Positions 9,530 through 17,806 of a stretch of DNA of 64,000 nucleotides are shown here, in pieces. Below the pieces are notes generated by a model. The model ran no database searches. It was not told the origin of the DNA and saw only the letters and a list, made by a program, of their open reading frames with translations. Positions within the stretch are counted from its first letter, which is position 1. Every line of letters starts with the position of its first letter. Location: contig JAXMCI010000004.1 of the NCBI GenBank assembly GCA_046349435.1, positions 124,001 to 188,000 on the forward strand, in the 5' to 3' direction. A program made the translations under genes and the position numbers. Origin of the DNA: JAXMCI01 sp046349435. Lineage in GTDB: Bacteria > Pseudomonadota > Alphaproteobacteria > Dongiales > Dongiaceae.

Positions 9530-9564
9530 CTCATGCCCCTTGCCGGCCGAACGCGGCCGCGGCG

Positions 9565-9595
9565 ATCTTACAGGATCCCGCAACGGTTGCGGCAA
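9565..9595 (-). promoter_or_regulatory. Candidate rfbA promoter containing a 15-bp palindrome
   Basis: On the minus strand TTGCCG (9595-9590) is followed by 19 bases and TAAGAT (9570-9565), about 40 bases upstream of the rfbA ATG. Between the two lies CCGCAACGGTTGCGG (9578-9592), a perfect palindrome with 7-bp arms and a single central base. The spacing is longer than ideal, so the palindrome may be an activator or repressor site, or a hairpin in a longer transcript. No regulator is assigned. Confidence 0.35.
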
Positions 9596-9762
9596 GGGGC
9601 AAGCTGGGCCCGGCCGCGGCGACGGGGCGCTGGAAACCGCCGCCGCCTTGCGCCAAGATCCGCGCCGCGCGGCGGGCGGCGCCCGGATGACGCGGGAGGG
9701 GGGAGAGACGCTCGCGAGCGGCCGTGGACAGCGGGCCACGGCGCGATCGCCATCGGACGGCC

Positions 9763-10461
9763 ATGATGACGGCACTGCGCAAGCCTGACCGGGATGAGTC
9801 CGAGGCGCCGCTCGAAGCCCGCCGCGGCGCGCGCGCGCTGGCGCTGATGCGCGTCGCCCTGCGTCTCTTCGCCGTCAAGGACGCCTCGCGCATCACCATC
9901 AAGGAGATCGCGCAGGCCAGCGGCTGCGATTCGGCGCTGATCTACTACTACTTCCGCGACAAGGAGGATCTCTTCCGCTCGGCCGTCCGCTTCGCGCTGC
10001 GCGAGGCGCTCGACGCCAAGCAGCGGCCGCAGGAGGAGGGCGAGGACCCCGTCCAGGCGATCCGCGCCTGGCTCGCCCACTGCCTCGCCATGGCCGAGCA
10101 GAACCGGCTGCTGTTCCGGATCATGTTCCAGCATGCCGGGCCGCTGGCGCGCAGCGCCGGCATCAGCGAGCTGATCGAGGCGTTCTACGCCAGCGAGGAG
10201 GACGACATCCTGGCGGCCAACATCGAGCGCGGCGCGGCGCTCGGCCTGTTCCGCGCCGGGGTCGATGCCGCCGCCCTGTCGCGCTTCGTCTCGGTGCATC
10301 TCGACGGCATCACCGCCGCCTCGGTGGTGCGCGAATCGTTCGACGCCGCCGCCGCCATGCAGGAGCTCGAGCGCCAGCTCTGGCAGTCGCTGGGCTATCG
10401 CCCCGGCCGCCGCGGCGGGCGCGCTCAGCGGGCGGCGACCAGCTCCTCGATCGGGCGGTAG
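9763..10461 (+). CDS. TetR/AcrR family transcriptional regulator
   Basis: This protein of about 232 residues has a clear TetR helix-turn-helix: SRITIKEIAQASGCDSALIY, then YYFRDKEDLFRSAVRF, within residues 35-80. The C-terminal ligand domain resembles the AcrR/TetR_C group (LARSAGISELIEAFYASEED). ATG codons at 9763 and 9766 are both possible starts; a GTG at 9724 is less likely. It lies divergent from rfbA and converges on the minus-strand DUF917 gene, with the two coding regions overlapping by 37 bases at their 3' ends. Its target is unknown; the adjacent DUF917/racemase genes are the obvious candidates. Confidence 0.88.
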   Translation: MMTALRKPDRDESEAPLEARRGARALALMRVALRLFAVKDASRITIKEIAQASGCDSALIYYYFRDKEDLFRSAVRFALREALDAKQRPQEEGEDPVQAIRAWLAHCLAMAEQNRLLFRIMFQHAGPLARSAGISELIEAFYASEEDDILAANIERGAALGLFRAGVDAAALSRFVSVHLDGITAASVVRESFDAAAAMQELERQLWQSLGYRPGRRGGRAQRAATSSSIGR

Positions 10462-11558
10462 GGCAGGTCGAAGCCCCAGTGCCGCGGGCCGAGCGCCTCG
10501 ATCCCGGCCGCGCCGCCGAACTGGGCGCAGCGCTTGACGCCGATCACGCCGACCTCCTGGCCCTCGGACAGGAAGCTGTTGACCAGCGGCTCGCCGCTGG
10601 CGAGGTCGACCACCTCGAGCACGTCGGGGCCGGTGACGAAGGGCCGGTCGTCGAGCCAGGAGATGTGGTTCTCGTTCTTGAACCAGAGGCGCAGCCGGTG
10701 CCCCTCGTGGGACCCCAGGCCCTGCAGCACGTGCTCGCCCCACATGTAGCCGTCGCGGTTCTCCCAGCGGCGCTCGGCGATGCGGCCGCGGAACAGCACC
10801 CACATGTCGCCGAGCCCGGCGACCAGCGCGTCGAGCGGGTCGCGGCCGGCCTCGCGCGCCTCGCGGATGGTCCGCCCGATGGCGAGCGAGCGGGTCAGCG
10901 TGCCCGGCACCGCGATCCGCTTGGCGTCGCGTCCGCGCATGACGAACGCGGCGCAGCCGGCGCTGCCGAAGGACGACATCGCGATGTGCTTGCCGAGCCG
11001 CTCGGCCATCAGGTTGTTGCTCGCCTGCTCGACGAACACCCGCTCGCCGTAATAGGTGGCGCAGGCGAACGGCGCCATGGCGAAGCCCGCCATGTGGGCG
11101 GCGGTGCAGGTCGCCTCGGGGATCGCCCGGCCGGCGAGGTCGGCGTCGGGCACCAGCCGGCCCAGCGCCGCCGCGGTCGCCAGCGCCTGGCCGGTGTTGT
11201 TGCCGCCGATCTCGATCGGCAGGATCGCGTCGAAGCGCTGCCCGGTGCGCCGCTCCAGCTCGAGCACCGCCTCGAGCGGCGGATGGGCGACCGTGGTGCG
11301 CACGCCGAACTCCGCCTCGCGGTCGCCACGCGCATAGCGGGTCGGCGCCACCGAGCCGGTGAAGAAGGCGGAGACGACCAGCGCCTCGTCCGGCAGCTCG
11401 GCCAGATCGCACCAGCCGGGGACCCGGCCGGCGTCGAGGTTCTCCTGCAGGAAGGCGCGCGACTCGGTGGTCGGGCCGCCGCCGCTGGCGCTGAGGAAGT
11501 CGGTGCCGCGGGTCAGGTCCTCGATGTCGCGCGTCGATGTCAGCGTGGTCCTCGGCAT
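10425..11558 (-). CDS. DUF917 family protein (divergent paralogue)
   Basis: This 377-residue protein belongs to DUF917, a family associated with hydantoinase genes; Pfam links part of it to S-methyl thiohydantoin desulfurase. It has the family's N-terminal glycine motif in an altered form (FLSASGGGPTTESRAFLQ in place of GTGGGTHPYLELL), PIEIGGNNTGQALATAAALG, and LVPDADLAGRAIPEATCTAA. Its C-terminal half carries WFKNENHISWLDDRPFVTGP, matching the FQNEFTVG..DG motif of the paralogues at 17.8-21.1 kb. The start is ATG 11558 (MPRTTLTSTRD); a longer frame reads back into the racemase gene. It follows the racemase by 35 bases on the minus strand, forming a two-gene operon divergent from the main island. 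Its precise reaction is unknown. Confidence 0.83.
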   Translation of the reverse strand: MPRTTLTSTRDIEDLTRGTDFLSASGGGPTTESRAFLQENLDAGRVPGWCDLAELPDEALVVSAFFTGSVAPTRYARGDREAEFGVRTTVAHPPLEAVLELERRTGQRFDAILPIEIGGNNTGQALATAAALGRLVPDADLAGRAIPEATCTAAHMAGFAMAPFACATYYGERVFVEQASNNLMAERLGKHIAMSSFGSAGCAAFVMRGRDAKRIAVPGTLTRSLAIGRTIREAREAGRDPLDALVAGLGDMWVLFRGRIAERRWENRDGYMWGEHVLQGLGSHEGHRLRLWFKNENHISWLDDRPFVTGPDVLEVVDLASGEPLVNSFLSEGQEVGVIGVKRCAQFGGAAGIEALGPRHWGFDLPYRPIEELVAAR

Positions 11559-11593
11559 TGCCTTCCCTCCCTGGCGCGGGGCGAAGCGCCGCC

Positions 11594-12331
11594 TCAGACG
11601 ACGGCGAAGCGGTATTCCGGACGGCGGTCCCTCGGCGTGGGATAGGCGACCTTGCTGTGCGACAGGCCGAGCGCGGCGCAGCTGCGCGCCGCCGCCAGCG
11701 CCGCCGGCACCGGGTCGACGATGGCGGGCGCCGTGCCGAGCGCCGCCCGAACGCCCCGCTCGATCGCCGCCGCCATGTTCTCGCCCGTCCCGGTGCAGCC
11801 GAGCACGACCGCCTCGGCGCCGTCGTCGCGGGCGGCGCGCACCGCCTGGTCGACCAGCCGGTCGAGGCAGTCGTTCGACAGCCCCATCACCCCGACCCCG
11901 GCGGCGCGCACCGAGGCCAGGCGCGGGCCGAAGCCGGCCTGCCCGACCAGCCGGCGGATGCGCGGCCGGCACTGCTCCCAGGTGGTGATCACCGAGAAGC
12001 GGCCGGCCAGCATGGCGGCGAGGTGGAGTGCCGCCTGGCCCTCGCCGATCACCGGGATCGCCACCGCCTCGCGCGCCGCGGCGACGCCGGGATCGCTGAA
12101 GCAGGCGACGATGCAGGCATCGATCCCGTCGCGCTCGGCCTCGATCGCGGCCCGCACCGTCTCGGGCTGCGACAGCGCGATGTCGAGGTCGGATTCGATG
12201 GTGCGGGTGCCGTTGCGCAGCGCCGCGACCGAGATCTCGGCGCTGCCGCCGGCGGCCTCGCGGTACTCCTCGGCGGCCTTCTCGGCCAGCACCGGCGAGG
12301 GCAGGATCGGCAGCAGGATGCGGATGCGCAT
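11594..12331 (-). CDS. Aspartate/glutamate racemase family protein (hydantoin-racemase-like)
   Basis: This 245-residue protein has the Asp/Glu racemase fold with two catalytic cysteines in tandem halves: DACIVACFSDPGVAAAREAV in the first half and AVVLGCTGTGENMAAAIE in the second. The segment IPVIGEGQAALHLAAMLAGR is typical of the hydantoin racemase/DcsC branch, which epimerises 5-substituted hydantoins or similar compounds without a cofactor. The start MRIRILLP at 12331 is followed by a normal first strand. The C-terminal LSHSKVAYPTPRDRRPEYRF closely matches the second racemase at 13657, so the two are paralogues. It heads a minus-strand operon with a DUF917 gene. Confidence 0.87.
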   Translation of the reverse strand: MRIRILLPILPSPVLAEKAAEEYREAAGGSAEISVAALRNGTRTIESDLDIALSQPETVRAAIEAERDGIDACIVACFSDPGVAAAREAVAIPVIGEGQAALHLAAMLAGRFSVITTWEQCRPRIRRLVGQAGFGPRLASVRAAGVGVMGLSNDCLDRLVDQAVRAARDDGAEAVVLGCTGTGENMAAAIERGVRAALGTAPAIVDPVPAALAAARSCAALGLSHSKVAYPTPRDRRPEYRFAVV

Positions 12332-12384
12332 GGGCCACCTCGGAAAAGCGTGCCGCAGGGACGGAAAGCTGCCGGGAATGCGGG

Positions 12385-12413
12385 TTTCCAAGACCCCGAT
12401 TCTCTGCTACCGT
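12385..12413 (+). promoter_or_regulatory. Promoter of the DUF917/ABC island operon
   Basis: TTTCCA (12385-12390), 17 bases, then TACCGT (12408-12413) matches the TTGnnn-N17-TAnnGT form seen at several other genes in this window. The -35 is weak, which suits an activated or regulated promoter. It points towards the binding-protein gene at 12508, and the 18-bp palindrome begins 2 bases after the -10, where it would cover the transcription start. Confidence 0.5.
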
Positions 12414-12415
12414 TT

Positions 12416-12433
12416 TTTCATCGCGCGATGAAA
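12416..12433. promoter_or_regulatory. Perfect 18-bp palindromic operator
   Basis: TTTCATCGCGCGATGAAA is a perfect 18-base palindrome in the 176-base region between the divergent racemase (ATG 12331) and binding-protein (ATG 12508) genes. It overlaps the expected transcription start of the rightward promoter, a classic repressor position. No regulator gene adjoins the site; the TetR gene at 9763 is the nearest candidate, and an RpiR- or GntR-like factor elsewhere is equally possible. Confidence 0.65.
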
Positions 12434-12507
12434 TCTAGCGCGGATCGGCAGTCCGGATCAACCGGCGCGGCGCTGCTGCCGCAGCTGAGCAGACATGGAG
12501 GTTGGCG

Positions 12508-13626
12508 ATGAGCGATGAGATGCGGCGGGCGGGAATGAGCCGCCGTCAGTTCGGGCGCACGGCGGCCTCGGCGCTGATGTTCGCGACCCTGGCCCGCCAG
12601 GTGGTCGGCGACGCCGAGGAGGCCAATGCCGAGGAGCTGACCGGGCCGGTCAACGTGCTCGCCTGGGAAGGCTACGACGATCCCGAGATCATGGCCGGCT
12701 TCGAGAAGAAGTACGGCGTCAAGCTCAACGTCAAGACGGCCAGCAGCAACGCCAACCAGCTCGACCAGATCCGCGCCGGCGCGATCCAGTTCGACGTCGT
12801 CAACCCCGACACGGTGTGGATCGAGAAGTTCGCCAAGAGCGGCCTGGTGCTGCCGATCGAGCGCGCCGAGTTCCCGCATCTCGACGAGATGTTCGCGCCC
12901 TTCAAGAACTGCAAGGACTGCCAGGTCGACGGCAAGCTCTACGGCGTCAACACCCGCTGGGGCATCAACGGCATCGTGCACTGGCGCGACAAGCTCTCGG
13001 CGGCCGACGCCGCCGACGCCAACGTGCTGTGGGATCCCAAGCTGAAGGAGCGCATCGAGATCGTCGACTGGGCCGAGCTCTATCTCTGGCAGGGCGGCCA
13101 GTGGCTGGGCCAGGCCCGTCCCGAGGAGGCGACCGGCGCGTCGCTCGACGCGATCACCAAGAAGCTGATCGCGATCAAGCCGAACCTGCGCGCCATCCAG
13201 TCGGAGACCGGGGCGATCCGCACCGACCTCGCCAGCCAGGACGCCTGGATCGCCTGGGGCGCCAGCAGCGAGCAGAACTACATCGCCATGCGCATCGCCC
13301 AGTACGACATCGACCTGACGATCCCAAAGCAGGGCGGCTGCATGTGGAACGAGTCGCTGCAGATCGTGAAGGGGACCAAGAACCTGGCCGGCGCCAAGGC
13401 CTATCTCAACTACATGACCAGCGCCGAGACGCTGGCCAAGTTCGGCTGGGGCCAGTCGAAGGTGCCGGTGACCAACGCCAGGGTCTCGGAGTACCTCACT
13501 GCCGAGCAGTACAAGACCCTGTTGCTCGACCGGGTCGACGAGTGGAGCGCGCGCAGCCCGCTCAACCGCGCCCCCGTCGACGAGGAGGGCTGGAAGAAGG
13601 CCTGGCAGGCCTTCAAGGCGGCCTGA
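12508..13626 (+). CDS. ABC transporter substrate-binding protein, polyamine/opine type
   Basis: This 372-residue periplasmic binding protein resembles PotD/PotF. After MSRRQFGRTAASALMFATLA, a twin-arginine-like or Sec signal ending near residue 35, comes VNVLAWEGYDDPEIMAGFEK, the standard opening of spermidine/putrescine-type receptors. FDVVNPDTVWIEKF and GKLYGVNTRWGINGI follow. It captures the substrate outside the membrane for the two permeases and ATPase encoded at 14402-17219. The start ATG 12508 has GGAGG seven bases upstream. A racemase gene separates it from the permeases, within one operon. Context points to a hydantoin-like or cyclic amide ligand and not a polyamine, but ligand identity is inference. 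Confidence 0.9.
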   Translation: MSDEMRRAGMSRRQFGRTAASALMFATLARQVVGDAEEANAEELTGPVNVLAWEGYDDPEIMAGFEKKYGVKLNVKTASSNANQLDQIRAGAIQFDVVNPDTVWIEKFAKSGLVLPIERAEFPHLDEMFAPFKNCKDCQVDGKLYGVNTRWGINGIVHWRDKLSAADAADANVLWDPKLKERIEIVDWAELYLWQGGQWLGQARPEEATGASLDAITKKLIAIKPNLRAIQSETGAIRTDLASQDAWIAWGASSEQNYIAMRIAQYDIDLTIPKQGGCMWNESLQIVKGTKNLAGAKAYLNYMTSAETLAKFGWGQSKVPVTNARVSEYLTAEQYKTLLLDRVDEWSARSPLNRAPVDEEGWKKAWQAFKAA

Positions 13627-13656
13627 GCGGCCGGCGGCGTGCGTGAGGAGGCGGCG

Positions 13657-14388
13657 ATGAAGGTGCGGGTGATCGTGCCGGTGCTGCATTCCGAGGCGCT
13701 GGTCGGCAAGGCGGAGGAGGAATATCGCGCCTGCGCCTCGCCCGGCGTCGAGCTCTCGGTGGTGTGCGTCGCCAACGGCACCAACAGCATCGAGTCGGAA
13801 TACGACATGGCGCTCGCCCAGCCGGAGGTGATCCGGCTGGCGCGGGAGGCCGAGGCGGCCGGCATCGACGCCTGCACCATCGCCTGCTTCGGCGACCCCG
13901 GCGGGGCCGGCGCCAAGGAGCTGGTCCGCATCCCGGTGGTCGGCGAGGGCGAGGCGGCGATGATGTTCGCCGGCCTGCTCGGCAGCCGCTTCTCGGTGAT
14001 CATCACCCAGCGGGAGATCTTCCCGCTGGTCCGCCGCCTGGTGCGCGGCGCGCAGATGGAGCAGCGCCTGGCCTCGATCCGCGAGGTCGAGGCCGGCGTG
14101 CTCGACTTCTCGCTCGACTGCCTGCCGCGCGCCATCGACCAGGCGGTGGCCGCGGTGCGCGAGGACGATGCGGACGTCATCGTCATGGGCTGCACCGGCA
14201 CCGGCGTCGACATGGCCCGCCTGATCGAGGACGGGCTGATGCAGCGGCTCGGCGTCTACGTGCCCGTCATCGACCCGGTGAAGGTGACGATGAAGCTGGC
14301 GGAGTCGCTGGCCCAGCTCCGCCTGGCGCACAGCAAGGCGGCCTATCCGACGCCGCCCAGCCCGCGGCCGGAATACCGCTTCGCCTGA
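13657..14388 (+). CDS. Aspartate/glutamate racemase family protein (hydantoin-racemase-like)
   Basis: This 243-residue paralogue of the racemase at 11594 keeps both catalytic Cys motifs: DACTIACFGDPGGAGAKELV and DVIVMGCTGTGVDMARLIED. It also has VVGEGEAAMMFAGLLGSRFS and the shared tail HSKAAYPTPPSPRPEYRFA. Such enzymes interconvert stereoisomers of hydantoins or amino-acid-like acids. The start MKVRVIVP at 13657 is preceded by GAGGAGGCGGCG. It lies 30 bases after the binding protein and 13 bases before the first permease, inside the transport operon. Two racemases on opposite sides of the same control region suggest that both enantiomers of the substrate, or two related substrates, are handled. 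Confidence 0.88.
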   Translation: MKVRVIVPVLHSEALVGKAEEEYRACASPGVELSVVCVANGTNSIESEYDMALAQPEVIRLAREAEAAGIDACTIACFGDPGGAGAKELVRIPVVGEGEAAMMFAGLLGSRFSVIITQREIFPLVRRLVRGAQMEQRLASIREVEAGVLDFSLDCLPRAIDQAVAAVREDDADVIVMGCTGTGVDMARLIEDGLMQRLGVYVPVIDPVKVTMKLAESLAQLRLAHSKAAYPTPPSPRPEYRFA

Positions 14389-14401
14389 CCCGGCCCGCAC
14401 C

Positions 14402-15310
14402 ATGACCGCGCTCGCCGACAGCCCCGGGCTCGCCCGGCCCGAACGGGCGCGCCGCGCCTCGCAGCGGCGCAGCCTGCGCTGGGCGATCCTCGGGCTGGCG
14501 CCGAGCGTCGCCTGGCAGGTGGTGTTCTTCATCGTGCCGCTGATGATGCTCGGCATCTACAGCTTCTGGCGCATGGTCGACTACAAGGTCGACCGTACCT
14601 TCACCCTGCAGAACTACCTCGACATCTTCGAGAACCCGCTGCTGTTCGGCGCCTTCCTGCTGTCGCTGCAGGTGGCGGTGGCGGTGACCGTCACCTGCGC
14701 GGTGCTGGCCTATCCGGTCGCCTACTTCATCGCCAAGCGGGCGGGGCGCTGGCGGACCATGCTGCTGATCATGGTCATCATCCCGTTCTGGAGCAGCTTC
14801 ATCCTGCGCGCCTATGCCTGGAAGCTGCTGCTCGGCGAGCGCGGCTTCATCAATGCCGGCCTGACCATGTCCGGCCTGCTCGAGAAGCCGCTCTCCTACC
14901 TGCTCTATTCTCCGATCGCGACCTCGATCGGGCTGGTCTACGCCTTCCTGCCCTTCTACATCCTGCCGCTCTACACCAGCATCGACAAGGTGCAGGAGTC
15001 CTGGCTGCAGGCGGCCCAGGACCTCGGCGCCACGCCGCTGCGCAGCTTCTTCGAGGTGACCTTCCCGCTCTGCGTGCCGGGGCTGGTCACCGGCGCCGTC
15101 TTCACCTTCATCTTCTCGATCGGCGACTACGTCATCCCGCAGCTGCTCGGCGGCGGCAAGAGCCTGCTGATCGCCCAGGCCATCGTGCTCGAGTTCGAGA
15201 CCTCGCAGAACTGGCCCGGCGGCGCCGCCCTCTCGATGGTGCTGCTGCTCGTCATCCTCGCCATGCTGATCGCGCTGCTGCGCTGGGTCCGCATGGAGGA
15301 CGTGGTCTGA
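14402..15310 (+). CDS. ABC transporter permease, PotB type
   Basis: This 302-residue inner-membrane permease has about six membrane helices, beginning ILGLAPSVAWQVVFFIVPLM. The EAA loop ESWLQAAQDLGATPLRSFFE, which contacts the ATPase, is followed by TFPLCVPGLVTGAVFTF. It matches the first permease of spermidine/putrescine-type importers. The stop TGA shares its last base with the ATG of the second permease. It pairs with the downstream PotC-like subunit to form the translocation channel. Confidence 0.92.
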   Translation: MTALADSPGLARPERARRASQRRSLRWAILGLAPSVAWQVVFFIVPLMMLGIYSFWRMVDYKVDRTFTLQNYLDIFENPLLFGAFLLSLQVAVAVTVTCAVLAYPVAYFIAKRAGRWRTMLLIMVIIPFWSSFILRAYAWKLLLGERGFINAGLTMSGLLEKPLSYLLYSPIATSIGLVYAFLPFYILPLYTSIDKVQESWLQAAQDLGATPLRSFFEVTFPLCVPGLVTGAVFTFIFSIGDYVIPQLLGGGKSLLIAQAIVLEFETSQNWPGGAALSMVLLLVILAMLIALLRWVRMEDVV

Positions 15311-16143
15311 TGGCGATGACCGCGCAGCCGGGCGGCGCGAGGCCGGCGGCCCGCCTGCTGCACCTCGCCTATGTCGCGCTGGTCTACGGCTTCTTCTACC
15401 TGCCGATCCTGGTGATCATCCTCTTCGCCTTCAACGGCAAGCCGATCCTCACCCTGCCGCTCGAGAACCTCGGGCTGCAGTGGTTCCGCGACGCGCTCTC
15501 CAACCACAAGCTGATGAGCGCGCTGTGGGCCAGCACCTGGATCGGGCTGGTCACCGCCGTGCTCGCCTGCGCCATCGGCATGCCGGCGGCGATGGTGCTG
15601 GCCTGGCGGCCGTTCCGCGGCAAGTCGGCGGTGCTGGGGCTGATCCTGGCGCCGATCATCATCCCGCAGATGGTGGTCGGCATCAGCCTGCTGCTGCTGT
15701 TCCGCGTCGCCCCCGACCTGCTCGGCCCGATCGCCATCATCATCGCCCACACGACGCTGACCCTCTGCCTCTCCGTGATGATCTTCTACTCGCGGCTGCT
15801 CGGCTTCCGCCGCTCCTACATCGAGGCGGCGATGGACCTCGGCGCCAGCGAGTTCCGGGTCTTCGTCGAGGTGGTGCTGCCGCTCACCATGCCGGCGATC
15901 ATGGCGGTGCTGCTGATGGCCTTCACCGAATCCTTCGGCGAGTTCATCGTCGCCTGGTTCGTCGCCGGCTTCGAGGAGACCCTGCCGATCGCCATCTGGA
16001 CCAGCCTGCGCTACGTGCTGTCGCCGCGCATCAACGCGATCGCCACCCTGATCATGCTGGCCTCGGCCGCGCTCACCACCGTGGCGCAGCTCTGGATCCT
16101 CCGGCAGACCCGCACCGAGGCCGGCCCGGGAGGGCACCGCTGA
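15310..16143 (+). CDS. ABC transporter permease, PotC type
   Basis: This 277-residue permease has about six membrane helices, starting LAYVALVYGFFYLPILVIIL, and an EAA loop YIEAAMDLGASEFRVFVEVV followed by LPLTMPAIMAVLLMA. It is the second channel subunit of the polyamine/opine-type importer. Its ATG overlaps the preceding stop by one base (TGATG), and its own stop overlaps the ATPase start the same way, so translation of the three is coupled. No unusual feature is seen. Confidence 0.92.
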   Translation: MAMTAQPGGARPAARLLHLAYVALVYGFFYLPILVIILFAFNGKPILTLPLENLGLQWFRDALSNHKLMSALWASTWIGLVTAVLACAIGMPAAMVLAWRPFRGKSAVLGLILAPIIIPQMVVGISLLLLFRVAPDLLGPIAIIIAHTTLTLCLSVMIFYSRLLGFRRSYIEAAMDLGASEFRVFVEVVLPLTMPAIMAVLLMAFTESFGEFIVAWFVAGFEETLPIAIWTSLRYVLSPRINAIATLIMLASAALTTVAQLWILRQTRTEAGPGGHR

Positions 16144-17219
16144 TGGCCGGGGGCGCCGCCGTCACCATCGAGCACGTCGTCAAGCTCTATGGCGAGGTCG
16201 CCGCGGTCAACGACGTCTCGCTCGAGGTCGCGGACGGCGAGTTCGTCACCCTGCTCGGCCCCAGCGGCTGCGGCAAGTCGACCCTGCTGCGCATGGTGGC
16301 GGGCTTCCTCGAGCCGACCCGCGGCGACGTCCGGCTGCACGGCCAGTCGGTGATCGGCGTGCCGCCCTACCGCCGCAACACCTCGATGGTGTTCCAGGAC
16401 TACGCGCTGTTCCCGCACCGCACGGTGGCGGAGAACCTCGCCTTCGGCCTGCGCATGCGCAAGGTCGAGCGCGGCGAGATCGCGCGCCGCGTCGCCGCCA
16501 TGCTCGAACTGCTGGGATTGCCCGGCATGGGCGACCGCCGGATCAGCCAGGTCTCCGGCGGCCAGCAGCAGCGCGTGGCGCTCGGCCGCGCCCTGATCGT
16601 CGAGCCGGCGGTGCTGCTGCTCGACGAGCCGCTCGGCGCGCTCGACTTCAAGCTGCGCAAGCAGATGCAGACCGAGCTTAAGCACATCCAGCGCCGGGTC
16701 GGGATCACCTTCCTCTACGTCACCCACGACCAGGAGGAGGCGCTGACCATGTCCGACCGGGTCGCGGTGATGAATGCCGGCCGGATCGAGCAGTGCGCCG
16801 CCCCCGACATCGTCTATCGCCGGCCGAGCAGCAGCTTCGTCGCCGACTTCGTCGGCGAGGCCAACCTGCTGCGCGCCCGGGTCGTCGCCGCCGACGGCGT
16901 CGACTACCGCGTCGCAGCCGAGGGCGGCGCCACCTTCCCGGCGCGCTGCTACGGCGAGCGCGGGCCGGCGGTGGGCGACGCCATCACGGTGATCGTGCGG
17001 CCGGAGAACATCGCCGTGGTGGCGCCGCACGATCCCGGCGCGCGCACCCCGGCGACCGTCGAGGAGGTCGTCTTCTCCGGCGCCTCGGCCAAGGTCGCCA
17101 CGCTGCTGCCGAGCGGCGGGCGGCTGGCGGTCAGCGTGCCGGCCGGCCAGCCGGTGCCGGCGCGCGGCGCCGCCGTCGGGCTCGCCTGGTCGGCCGAGAA
17201 CGCGGTGATCGTCGGATGA
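16143..17219 (+). CDS. ABC transporter ATP-binding protein, PotA type
   Basis: This 358-residue cytoplasmic ATPase powers the importer. Walker A is LGPSGCGKSTLLRMVAG at about residues 38-54, the signature is VSGGQQQRVALGRAL, Walker B is VLLLDEPLGALD, and the switch His is in YVTHDQEEALTMSDR. A C-terminal TOBE-like domain of about 110 residues follows (VRPENIAVV). The length is normal for PotA/FbpC proteins. The start MAGGAAVTIEHVVKLYG at 16143 shares its A with the preceding TGA. It is followed directly by a flavodoxin-like gene through an ATGA overlap. Confidence 0.94.
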   Translation: MAGGAAVTIEHVVKLYGEVAAVNDVSLEVADGEFVTLLGPSGCGKSTLLRMVAGFLEPTRGDVRLHGQSVIGVPPYRRNTSMVFQDYALFPHRTVAENLAFGLRMRKVERGEIARRVAAMLELLGLPGMGDRRISQVSGGQQQRVALGRALIVEPAVLLLDEPLGALDFKLRKQMQTELKHIQRRVGITFLYVTHDQEEALTMSDRVAVMNAGRIEQCAAPDIVYRRPSSSFVADFVGEANLLRARVVAADGVDYRVAAEGGATFPARCYGERGPAVGDAITVIVRPENIAVVAPHDPGARTPATVEEVVFSGASAKVATLLPSGGRLAVSVPAGQPVPARGAAVGLAWSAENAVIVG

Positions 17220-17806
17220 GCGCTGAGGCAGCCGGGGCGCACATCGCCGTCGTCTATCACAGCCGCGGCGGCCACACCGCCGCGCTCGCCGAGGCGCTTG
17301 CCGGCGGCGCCCGCGCGGCGGGCGCCGCCGCGACGCTGGTCCGCCTGCCGGCGGAGCCGCCGCCCTGGGAGCTGCTGGCGGCGGCCGACGCCATCGTCTT
17401 CGGCAGCCCGACCCATTTCGGCGGCGTCTCGGCCGAGATGAAGCAGTTCATGGATGCCACCGACCCGCTGTGGCGGCCGATGGCCTGGCGCGACAAGCTC
17501 GCCGCCGGCTTCACCTGCGGCGGCGAGCCGAGCGGCGACAAGCTCGGCGTGCTGCTGCAGCTCGCCATCTTCGCCGCGCAGCACGGCATGGTCTGGATCG
17601 GCGTCGACCCGCTGAACGACCAGCGCAGCGGCGTCGGCAAGCCGGCCGGCTACAACCGCCATGGCGGCTATCTCGGCGCCATGGCCGACTCCGCCGGCGA
17701 CGCGCCCGGGCCGGATTCGCCGCCTGGATCCGACCGCGCCACGGCGGAGCGGCACGGCCGCCGCATCGCGCTCGCCGCGCTGCGCTGGCGCCGGGGCGCG
17801 GCATGA
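17216..17806 (+). CDS. Flavodoxin-like NAD(P)H-dependent oxidoreductase (WrbA-like)
   Basis: This 196-residue flavodoxin-fold protein starts its first strand with IAVVYHSRGGHTAALAEALA, the FMN phosphate loop. It then has ADAIVFGSPTHFGGVSAEMKQF and LAAGFTCGGEPSGDKLGVLL, typical of WrbA/NADPH-dependent FMN reductases that carry out two-electron quinone reduction. It overlaps the ATPase stop (ATGA) and the following DUF917 start (ATGA), so it is embedded in the catabolic operon. A flavoenzyme here suggests that a redox step belongs to the pathway. The last 35 residues are Pro/Arg-rich and less conserved. Confidence 0.84.
   Translation: MSAEAAGAHIAVVYHSRGGHTAALAEALAGGARAAGAAATLVRLPAEPPPWELLAAADAIVFGSPTHFGGVSAEMKQFMDATDPLWRPMAWRDKLAAGFTCGGEPSGDKLGVLLQLAIFAAQHGMVWIGVDPLNDQRSGVGKPAGYNRHGGYLGAMADSAGDAPGPDSPPGSDRATAERHGRRIALAALRWRRGAA

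Noticed and set aside
10425..10461. Overlapping 3' ends of tetR and DUF917 genes as an error
   Set aside because: Both proteins run to normal family lengths and a short convergent overlap is common in compact genomes.
12418..14556. 712-codon minus-strand frame
   Set aside because: Antisense to the binding protein and racemase, low-complexity residues, no plausible start site.
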